DNA from: Streptomyces sp. CBMA123 | GTDB lineage: Bacteria > Actinomycetota > Actinomycetes > Streptomycetales > Streptomycetaceae | Length of the DNA stretch: 40,881 bases | Direction of reading: 5' to 3' | Assembly (NCBI RefSeq): GCF_014596465.1 | Contig: NZ_MECK01000609.1 | Location: 1-40,881 of the forward strand | Translations under genes and position numbers: made by a program | Notes under the pieces: generated by a model | Database searches by the model: none | Told to the model about the DNA's origin: nothing | What the model saw: only the letters and a program-made list of their open reading frames with translations | In this document: positions 33,948 through 39,722 of the stretch, one piece after another | How positions within the stretch are numbered: position 1 is the first letter of the stretch | How the letters are laid out: the number at the start of each line of letters is the position of its first letter

Positions 33948-34760
33948 TCAGGGTGAGGTCGTGCCGTGTGCGTGCACGGCCTCACCCGGCTCCTCGCCCG
34001 ACTTCTGCCCCGGTTCCTCGCTCAACTCCTCGCTCAACTCCGTGCGCAACTCCTCGCGCAGCGACCGCTGGAACGCGGTGACCAGCGCCTGCGCCACCAT
34101 CGGCTGGATGTGGTCGGTCAGCTCCTTCATCCGGGCCAGCTCCGCCGGGTCCGGCTCGCTCTCCCGGTACGGCTTCCACACCGTCTCCCGGAACAGCCGC
34201 TGCAACTCCCGCGCTGTCGCCCGGCTGTGCTCCACCACCACCGCGCGGGCGGCCAGCAGCGTCTCCAGCGGGATCGGCACGTCCAGGATCCGCACGCCCA
34301 GCGGCAGCAGGCCCGGGTCCGCCCGGAACACCTCCGGGTCGGCCGTGCGCTCCAGCGCCCCCATCGCGACCAGGCGTTCCACCTGCTCCTCCGACAGCCC
34401 CCGACCGGCCCGCCGCTCCAACTGCGCCCGGCCCACCTCCTCGGCCGCCTCCGGCGTCCAGGACGCCACCAGCGCCCGGTGGATCGCCAGGCCCAGCGGA
34501 GTGCTGTCCTCCGGCAGCCGGGCCAGGTACCGCTCGATCGCGGCCAGCGTCAGCCCCTGCCGCTGCAACTCCTCGATCAGTCCCAGCCGGTCCAGGTGCG
34601 CCGCCCCGTACAGGCCCACCCGCCGCGGCCCCAACTCGGGCGGTGGCAGCAGCCCCTTTGTCCCGTAGAACCGTACGGTCCGCACCGTCACCCCGGCCCG
34701 TGCCGCCAACTCGTCCACCGTCAGCCGCACCTCGCCCACCCCGGCGCCGTGCTCCCCCAT
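33948..34760 (-). CDS. MerR family transcriptional regulator
   Basis: 270 residues from the ATG at 34760 (GGGAGG, six-base spacing). Winged helix at 13-80: LTVDELAARAGVTVRTVRFYGTKGLLPPPELGPRRVGLYGAAHLDRLGLIEELQRQGLTLAAIERYL. RFYGTKGLLPPPE is the MerR recognition helix and wing. The effector domain is long (about 170 residues), helical, without a metal-binding cysteine pattern, so an organic ligand such as an acyl-CoA is likelier than a metal. It ends in an acidic tail of repeats (ELSEELSEEPGQKSGEEPGE). It converges on the beta-oxidation operon and probably regulates itself through the upstream 27-bp palindrome, perhaps the operon too. Confidence 0.92.
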   Translation of the reverse strand: MGEHGAGVGEVRLTVDELAARAGVTVRTVRFYGTKGLLPPPELGPRRVGLYGAAHLDRLGLIEELQRQGLTLAAIERYLARLPEDSTPLGLAIHRALVASWTPEAAEEVGRAQLERRAGRGLSEEQVERLVAMGALERTADPEVFRADPGLLPLGVRILDVPIPLETLLAARAVVVEHSRATARELQRLFRETVWKPYRESEPDPAELARMKELTDHIQPMVAQALVTAFQRSLREELRTELSEELSEEPGQKSGEEPGEAVHAHGTTSP

Positions 34761-34780
34761 CTGCTGCCTCCCGCGCTGGC

Positions 34781-34807
34781 ACACTCCTGCTGTGACAGCA
34801 GCAGTGT
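34781..34807. promoter_or_regulatory. Palindromic operator upstream of the MerR gene
   Basis: CTGCTGT (34787-34793), one base, ACAGCAG (34795-34801) is perfect; outside it ACACT (34781-34785) faces AGTGT (34803-34807). The whole is a 27-bp inverted repeat with one mismatched pair, 21 bases before the MerR start codon. Confidence 0.8.
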
Positions 34808-34920
34808 GACAGTGCGGTGCGATCAGGTCCATCGGACGGCGTGACGGCAGCCCGAACGACCGGACCGGCCCGCGCACCGGTGTACGGGGGCGTGCTGGTC
34901 CGGTCGTTCTCGTTCGAGCC

Positions 34921-34980
34921 GTCGGTCGCTGGGTCGGTCGCTGGGTCGACCGGTGGGTCGGGCACTCGGTCGGGCGCTGG
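34921..34980. repeat. 12-bp tandem repeat, five units
   Basis: GTCGGTCGCTGG twice, then GTCGACCGGTGG, GTCGGGCACTCG and GTCGGGCGCTGG, all in 12-base register. Confidence 0.85.
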
Positions 34981-35002
34981 TTGGCCGGTGGTCTGGTGGT
35001 CC

Positions 35003-35058
35003 GGCAGCCCGGCAGCCCGGCAGCCCGGCAGCCCGGCAGCCCGGCAGCCCGGCAGTCC
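35003..35058. repeat. 8-bp tandem repeat, seven units
   Basis: GGCAGCCC occurs six times without change (35003-35050), then GGCAGTCC. The perfect copies suggest recent slippage and a likely length polymorphism. Confidence 0.95.
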
Positions 35059-35084
35059 GGCGGTCTGGCCGTCCAGCGGTCCGG

Positions 35085-36176
35085 TCAGGCGAGGGCGGCG
35101 TGGTGGCGGCGGGTGACCTCGGGGTGGGCCCGGGTGTAGCCCTTCCACTCGTTGAAACCGAAGTCGGCGAAGAGAGGGTTGGCCGGGTCCTCGGTGGCGC
35201 CGGGGGCGTGGTGGGCGAGGGGGAAGTCGAGCGGCTCGATGTGGGCGTCGAGGCGGGGGTTGTAGAAGAACGGGACGGAGTAGCGTTCGCGGGCCCCGGC
35301 CGGGCTGACCACGCGGTGGTTGGTGGCCTTGAGGTAACCGTCGGTGGCCACCTCCAGGAGCTCGCCGAGGTTGACCACGAAGGCGCCGTCGAGCGGCGGG
35401 ACGTCCAGGAAGGTACCGTCCGGGCGCTCGACCTGGAGTCCGCCGACGGTGTCCTGGAGCAGCAGGGTGATGAAGCCGTAGTCCTTGTGGGCGCCGACGC
35501 CCTGACCGGCGCCGTCCGGGGCGGTACCGGGGTAGCGGACCAGCTTGAGGCGCAGGTGGGGGTGGCCGGCGAAGGCGTCGTCGTAGAAGTCGGGGCGGGC
35601 GCCGATCGAGGTGAGGAGTTCGTGCAGCAGGCGCCGGGCGACCGTGCCGAGGTGGTCGATCCAGCCGAGGGCGGCGGTGCGCAGCTCGGGGAGCGCGGCC
35701 GGCCACTGGTTGGGGCCCTCCAGCCACCAGTACGGGGGCTCGCCGGTGCCGGGGGTGTGCGGGGGCAGCTCGGCGCCGATGTCCAGCTGGTCGCGCCAGT
35801 CCTGGCTGCCGCCGGTGCGCTCGTCGCCGGTACGGGTGTAGCCGCGGTAGTGGGGGGAGTTGAGGTTGCTCACGGAGAGCCGGTCGGCCTCGGGGAGGGC
35901 GAAGAAGGCGCGCATGGCTCCGGTGAGCGCGGCGGTTTCCTCCGGGGTGATGCCGTGGCCGACGAGCTGGAAGAAGCCGACGCCGGTGGCCGCGGAGCGG
36001 AGCTCGTCGTGCAGTCGGCGGCGGTCCTCCGGGCTGCCGTCGGCGAGCGAGAGGTCGATCACCGGGAGGGCCTCGGGATGGGCCTCGGGGCGGTTCTCGG
36101 CGAGGGCCTCGGGGTGGGCCGCCGCGGTGGAGCCGGTTCCGGATATGGGGGCGTGCTGCTGCATCATCTGTGACAT
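35085..36176 (-). CDS. 2-oxoglutarate/Fe(II)-dependent oxygenase, isopenicillin N synthase family
   Basis: 363 residues. The DIOX_N part (LPVIDLSLADG...GVGFFQLVGHGI) is at 37-75 and the double-stranded beta-helix at about 205-310. The iron facial triad is H230-x-D232 (GAHKDYGFITLLLQD) and H287 (TNHRVVSP); R298-Y-S300 binds the 2-oxoglutarate carboxylate. It is complete and should hydroxylate or desaturate a small molecule in the cytoplasm. The first 36 residues are a low-complexity extension with repeated HPEAL. Behind a Cys-responsive leader peptide, it may act in sulfur-compound metabolism; this is inference. No strong ribosome site precedes the ATG at 36176; ATGs at 36167 and 36164 are alternatives. 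Confidence 0.92.
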   Translation of the reverse strand: MSQMMQQHAPISGTGSTAAAHPEALAENRPEAHPEALPVIDLSLADGSPEDRRRLHDELRSAATGVGFFQLVGHGITPEETAALTGAMRAFFALPEADRLSVSNLNSPHYRGYTRTGDERTGGSQDWRDQLDIGAELPPHTPGTGEPPYWWLEGPNQWPAALPELRTAALGWIDHLGTVARRLLHELLTSIGARPDFYDDAFAGHPHLRLKLVRYPGTAPDGAGQGVGAHKDYGFITLLLQDTVGGLQVERPDGTFLDVPPLDGAFVVNLGELLEVATDGYLKATNHRVVSPAGARERYSVPFFYNPRLDAHIEPLDFPLAHHAPGATEDPANPLFADFGFNEWKGYTRAHPEVTRRHHAALA

Positions 36177-36194
36177 CCGCTGGTCTCGTCCCGG

Positions 36195-36254
36195 CTGGTC
36201 CCGGTGGTCGACCAGGGGAGGCCGGAGCCGCGCCTGGTGCGGCGGGTGCTCCGG
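36195..36254 (-). promoter_or_regulatory. Candidate attenuator hairpins between leader peptide and oxygenase
   Basis: Two stems lie in the 132 bases between the leader stop and the oxygenase start: CCGGAGC (36222-36228) with GCTCCGG (36248-36254), and CTGGTC (36195-36200) with GACCAG (36210-36215). The first could terminate transcription and the second hide the oxygenase start. The alternative pairings were not computed. Confidence 0.45.
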
Positions 36255-36308
36255 TAGCCGGGAGGTGGTGGCGGCCGCTCTGGGCCGCCATGAGGGTTGG
36301 CGCGAGGT

Positions 36309-36383
36309 TCAGCCGGAGCGTCGACAGGACATGCTCGTCACGCGGAGCAGGTCCACGTGGCGACGGCGAACAAGGATGAGCAC
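36309..36383 (-). CDS. Cys-containing leader peptide (RRHVDLLR...C family)
   Basis: 24 codons from GTG 36383. The core RRRHVDLLRVTSMSCRRSG is the signature of the actinobacterial 'putative leader peptide' family that precedes sulfur-metabolism genes: RRHVDLLR followed by a single late Cys. These uORFs are thought to sense cysteine by ribosome progress at the Cys codon (UGU here). The GTG has almost no leader: a TACCCT -10-like box is a few bases upstream, so the transcript is probably leaderless, as known for such peptides. It faces the oxygenase gene in the same direction, 132 bases before its ATG. Confidence 0.85.
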   Translation of the reverse strand: MLILVRRRHVDLLRVTSMSCRRSG

Positions 36384-36520
36384 CTCACCAGGGTAGAGGA
36401 CCCGTTCGGTGGCGGGCGAGCCCCCTGGGGCGGAAAGTCACTCGTCATTTGTCAGGGATGTGTCAGTCTGCACGCGTTCGGTGTGGGGCGATGTCGGGTG
36501 GCATGGGGGATCGAGGGTCG
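36384..36520. other. Region between leader peptide and response regulator gene
   Basis: No ORF. It holds the TACCCT-like -10 of the leader transcript next to 36384 and, near 36456-36472, a direct repeat of TTTGTCAG/TGTGTCAG type after the AT-richer stretch aaagtcactcgtcat. Confidence 0.4.
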
Positions 36521-37168
36521 TCAGGCGTTGTTGAGGTGGGCCAGGACGGCCAGGACGCGGCGGTTGTCGTCGTCGGAGGGCTGGAGGCCGAGCCGCACGA
36601 AGATCGACGCGGTGTGCTTGGCTACCGCCCGCTCGGTGATCACCAGCTGCTGGGCGATCGCCGCGTTCGAGCGGCCCTCGGCCATCAGCGCCAGCACCTG
36701 CCGTTCTCGGGGGGAGAGGGTGGAGACCGGGCCGGCCGAGGAGTTGTGGGTGAGCAGCCGGGTGATCACCTCCGGGTCCATCGCGGTACCGCCCTGGGCG
36801 ACCCGCCGGACGGCGTCGAGGAACTGCGAGCCGTCCAGCACACGGTCCTTGAGCAGGTAGCCGATCCCGCCCGAGCTGCCGGCCAGCAGCTCGCGGGCGT
36901 AGAGCTGCTCCACGAACTGCGACAGCACCAGCACGGGCAGGCCCGGGTGGGCCTGTCGGGCCGCCAGTGCCGCGCGCAGCCCCTCGTCCGTGAAGCTCGG
37001 CGGCAGCCGCACGTCGACCACGGCGATGTCGGGCCGGTCCGCGGCCACCGCGGCGAGCAACTGCTCGCCGTTCTCGACCGCCGCGGTGACCTTCATGCCG
37101 TTGGCCTCCAGTAGCCGGGTCAGCCCGTCTCGGAGGAGGAAGAGGTCTTCTGCGATGACAACACGCAC
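36521..37168 (-). CDS. LuxR/NarL-type response regulator of the ABC-linked two-component system
   Basis: 215 residues from GTG 37168, GGAGA upstream. Receiver: acidic pair E7/D8 (VVIAEDLFLLRDGL), phospho-acceptor D52 (IAVVDVRLPP), Ser83 (VLSQ) and K107 (GYLLKDR). LuxR helix-turn-helix at about 148-205: LSPRERQVLALMAEGRSNAAIAQQLVITERAVAKHTASIFVRLGL. The start is secure because the receiver's first strand begins at Met1, so the 49-base overlap with the kinase gene is real. It is the output of that kinase and probably acts at the divergent ABC exporter promoter. Confidence 0.96.
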   Translation of the reverse strand: MRVVIAEDLFLLRDGLTRLLEANGMKVTAAVENGEQLLAAVAADRPDIAVVDVRLPPSFTDEGLRAALAARQAHPGLPVLVLSQFVEQLYARELLAGSSGGIGYLLKDRVLDGSQFLDAVRRVAQGGTAMDPEVITRLLTHNSSAGPVSTLSPRERQVLALMAEGRSNAAIAQQLVITERAVAKHTASIFVRLGLQPSDDDNRRVLAVLAHLNNA

Positions 37169-38571
37169 GGGATCTCCAGGTTCACGATGGTCGGACCACC
37201 GGACGGGCTGCTGATCGCGAGCACCCCGTCGAAGGCGGCCAGTCGGCGTTCGGTTCCGCTGAGGCCGGTGCCCCGGGACGGGTCCGCTCCTCCGCGCCCG
37301 TCGTCGGTGACCGATATCCGCAGCAGCCCGTCACTGTGCCCTATCTCGATCCATACGTGCGAGGCCCCGGCGTGTTTCACCGTGTTGGCCAGCAGCTCGC
37401 TCACCGCGAAGTAGGCGGCCGATTCCACCGGGGCCGGGGCCCGGCCGGGCAGGCTGCCGGCGAAGGTGACCGGCAGTGGCAGGTCCAGCGCGGTCGCCTC
37501 CACCGCGTCGGCCAGGCCGCGGTCGGCCAGCACGGGTGGGTGGATGCCCCGGACCAGGTCCCGCAGCTCGCTCAGCGCCTTCACCGAGGAGGTACGGGCC
37601 TCGACCAGCAGCGGCCCGAGGGCCTCCGGGTCGTGCTTCACCTGCTCGGCGACGGTCAGCAGCATGCCCAGCGCCACCAGCCGGGCCTGCGCCCCGTCGT
37701 GGAGGTCCCGCTCGATCCGGCGCAGCTCGGCCGCACCGGCGTCGATGGTGTCAGCCCGGGTGCGTGCCAGGTGGCTGACCTGGCGGGTGAGTTCGGCTCG
37801 CTGGGACGGTCCGAGCAGGGACCGCGCGGCCTTCTCGTGCATCCGCAGGACGGGCGGGGCGGCCCACAGGATCGCGAACGGGGCCACCCAGACGCCCATG
37901 CCGTAGACGATCACCAGCGGGAACAGCAGCCCGTTCCGCCCGAAGATCTCCATGGCGACCGGAGTCAGCAGCACGATCGCGGCCGTGAACAGCACGGTGA
38001 GTCCGCTGAGCAGCGCCCAGGCGAGGTCCCTCCAGGTAGCCGGGTCGGCCAGCCAGCCGCCGCACCGCAGCCGCTGCCAGGAGCCGCCCCCGCCGGCCGG
38101 GTGGCGGTACGGCGCCGGGATCGGCCGTCCGTTCCACCGGTCGACGACCCGCCGGGTCTCGGTGGCGATCCAGCGCGCGCCGAACAGCCCGAGTACCAGC
38201 AGTGAGGGTGCCAGCCAGAGCGAGACGGACCGCCCGCCGGGTGCGGCGCCGCCGTACAGGTGGGTCGCCGTCACCGCGAGCGAGCCGGGGGCGAACAGCA
38301 CGGCCCCGACCGCCCGGCCGCCGCCGCCGGTGGCCCAGCAGAGCGCCCACAGGGCGACCGGGCCCAGGGGCACCGCCAGGATCAGTGGCCCGCCCAGGCC
38401 GAACGGCCGGGACTCGTCGGGCCCGAGCAGCGCGGCGCCCAGCACGACCGGTCCGGCCAGCAGCGAGATCAAACCCGTCACGGCCAACGTCACCACGTAC
38501 CAGGCGCGCACGCCGTCCACACAGGCCCGGCCCACCCGCCGGGCCGCCCGGCCGGTTTCTCGTGCCCTCAT
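37120..38571 (-). CDS. Sensor histidine kinase (HisKA_3) of the ABC-linked system
   Basis: 483 residues from the ATG at 38571, GGAGGGGG upstream. A membrane sensor region at 25-130 (four segments: YVVTLAVTGLISLLAGPVVLGAALL, LILAVPLGPVALWALCWA, AVGAVLFAPGSLAVTATHL, LWLAPSLLVLGLFGARW) and 185-245 (two more) frame a cytoplasmic-looking loop; this is the putative sensor-domain layout common beside bacitracin-type or lipid exporters. Phospho-acceptor H291 in RIERDLHDGAQARLVALGM; ATPase with SELLANTVKHAG, DDGRGG and GTGLSGTERRLAAFDG. Its last 16 residues are encoded in the overlap with the response regulator. Signal unknown, perhaps an antibiotic handled by the adjacent exporter. Confidence 0.95.
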   Translation of the reverse strand: MRARETGRAARRVGRACVDGVRAWYVVTLAVTGLISLLAGPVVLGAALLGPDESRPFGLGGPLILAVPLGPVALWALCWATGGGGRAVGAVLFAPGSLAVTATHLYGGAAPGGRSVSLWLAPSLLVLGLFGARWIATETRRVVDRWNGRPIPAPYRHPAGGGGSWQRLRCGGWLADPATWRDLAWALLSGLTVLFTAAIVLLTPVAMEIFGRNGLLFPLVIVYGMGVWVAPFAILWAAPPVLRMHEKAARSLLGPSQRAELTRQVSHLARTRADTIDAGAAELRRIERDLHDGAQARLVALGMLLTVAEQVKHDPEALGPLLVEARTSSVKALSELRDLVRGIHPPVLADRGLADAVEATALDLPLPVTFAGSLPGRAPAPVESAAYFAVSELLANTVKHAGASHVWIEIGHSDGLLRISVTDDGRGGADPSRGTGLSGTERRLAAFDGVLAISSPSGGPTIVNLEIPCVLSSQKTSSSSETG

Positions 38572-38702
38572 GTCGCGCCCCCTCCGTCCTGAGCCCCCGT
38601 CCGAGGGCTCGAAGCCTGGGTTCCGGAGCCCCCGTCGGCCTCCGTCCCGATCTTTCGCTGAGTCAGTCTGCCCCGCTCGAAAGCCCGACGCTCTAGGTCT
38701 GA

Positions 38703-38737
38703 ACACCCAGTTCGGGGTGTATCTGGATACACCCCGA
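38703..38737. promoter_or_regulatory. 26-bp perfect inverted repeat plus third half-site in the divergent promoter
   Basis: TCGGGGTGTAT (38712-38722), CTGG, ATACACCCCGA (38727-38737): 11-bp arms, no mismatch. A further ACACCC (38703-38708) faces GGGTGT (38715-38720), making three GGGTGT/ACACCC half-sites. A TAGCGT -10 for the ABC gene lies at 38780-38785, so the array sits upstream of its -35, where an activating LuxR-type regulator would bind. Confidence 0.75.
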
Positions 38738-38845
38738 GGACGCCGCTTAGACGGCTGTCTGCACCCGGTCCCGGATTCGTAGCGTGATGTTCCGTCAGCC
38801 GGCCCGGTCCCCCCCCGGTGCCGGACCCCGAACAGTGGAGGGCCC

Positions 38846-39577
38846 GTGAACGCGCCGATCATCAGGATCCGCGGCGTCAGCAAGACGTACGACCGATCCG
38901 ACGCCGCCCGTCCCGCCCTGGCCGAACTCGACCTCGAGGTGCGGGCCGGAGAGGCGCTGGCCGTGCTCGGCCGCTCGGGCAGCGGCAAGTCCACCCTGCT
39001 GAACCTGATCGCCGGCCTCGACCGCCCGAGCGAGGGCAGCGTCGAGGTGGACGGCGTGGCCGTCCACGAGCTCGGCGAGGCCGCGCTGGCCGAGTACCGG
39101 CGGAGGCGGATCGGCATGGTGTTCCAGTTCTTCAACCTGCTGGACGACCTGAACGTGGAGGACAACGTGTTGCTCCCGGCCCAACTCGCCGGGGTGCGGC
39201 GGGAGCAGGCCAGGGCCCGGTCCGGGGAGCTGCTGGAGCGGCTCGGAGTGGCCCGGCACGCCAAGGCGTTCCCAGGTCGGCTCTCCGGTGGTGAGCGCCA
39301 ACGCGTCGCCGTGGCACGGGCGCTGATGAACCGACCGCCGCTGCTGTTGGCCGACGAACCCACCGGGGCGCTGGACAGCACCTCCGCCGCCGACGTCCGC
39401 GACCTGCTCCGCCAGCTCAACGTGGAGGGCCAGACGATCCTGCTGGTCACCCATGACACCACGCTCGCCGAGGCCTGCGCCGACCGGACGATCGAGCTGC
39501 TCGACGGCCGCCTGGTCCGGGACACGGCGGCGGTGCCGGCGTCGGCGTCAGGTGGTCGGAGCGGGGTGGGCGCATGA
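38846..39577 (+). CDS. ABC transporter ATP-binding protein, MacB/LolD type
   Basis: 243 residues from GTG 38846 with GGAGG five bases upstream. Complete NBD: Walker A GRSGSGKST (42-50), Q-loop Q94 in MVFQFFNLL, signature LSGGE (146-150), Walker B LLLADE (166-171), H-loop H203 in VTHD. This set is the LolD/MacB/FtsE-like clade, whose partner permeases (FtsX type) move lipids, peptides or antibiotics out of the membrane. The stop overlaps the first micro-ORF by ATGA. Its C-terminal SGGRSGVGA is itself a truncated copy of the repeat that follows. Confidence 0.95.
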   Translation: MNAPIIRIRGVSKTYDRSDAARPALAELDLEVRAGEALAVLGRSGSGKSTLLNLIAGLDRPSEGSVEVDGVAVHELGEAALAEYRRRRIGMVFQFFNLLDDLNVEDNVLLPAQLAGVRREQARARSGELLERLGVARHAKAFPGRLSGGERQRVAVARALMNRPPLLLADEPTGALDSTSAADVRDLLRQLNVEGQTILLVTHDTTLAEACADRTIELLDGRLVRDTAAVPASASGGRSGVGA

Positions 39578-39645
39578 GTGAGCGAGTCATCAAGGGGTGC
39601 GTGTGGGCGAATGCCCCTGCCGAGCGCAGTGGGGTGGGCGCATGA
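39574..39645 (+). CDS. Micro-ORF 1 (23 residues) between ABC ATPase and permease
   Basis: It begins with an ATG that overlaps the ATPase stop (ATGA at 39574-39577) and ends in a TGA overlapping the next ATG (39642-39645). The peptide starts MSERVIKGCVWANAPAERS and ends GVGA. Its in-frame twin follows. It may serve only translational coupling; no homologue is recognised. Confidence 0.5.
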   Translation: MSERVIKGCVWANAPAERSGVGA

Positions 39646-39722
39646 GTGAGCGGAGCGAGCGAGTCATCAAGAGGTGCGTGTGGGCGAATGCCCCTGCCGA
39701 GCGCAGCGAGGTGGGCGCATGA
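39642..39722 (+). CDS. Micro-ORF 2 (26 residues), duplicate of micro-ORF 1
   Basis: It opens MSERSERVIKRCVWANAPAE, ends EVGA, and its TGA overlaps the permease ATG (39719-39722). Codons match micro-ORF 1 apart from the insertion of three codons (Ser-Glu-Arg). Both keep Cys-Val-Trp-Ala-Asn in register. Confidence 0.5.
   Translation: MSERSERVIKRCVWANAPAERSEVGA

Larger units (their letters stand above)
34808..35084. other. Repeat-filled intergenic region, no gene
   Basis: Apart from the MerR upstream sequence, this gap between the MerR start and the oxygenase stop is made mostly of two adjacent tandem arrays (listed separately). No ORF on either strand looks coding. Confidence 0.6.

Noticed and set aside
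36333..36396. Plus-strand ATG ORF of about 21 codons
   Set aside because: It is the reverse complement of the leader peptide, which has a family signature; the plus-strand reading is Arg/Ser-rich and has no context.
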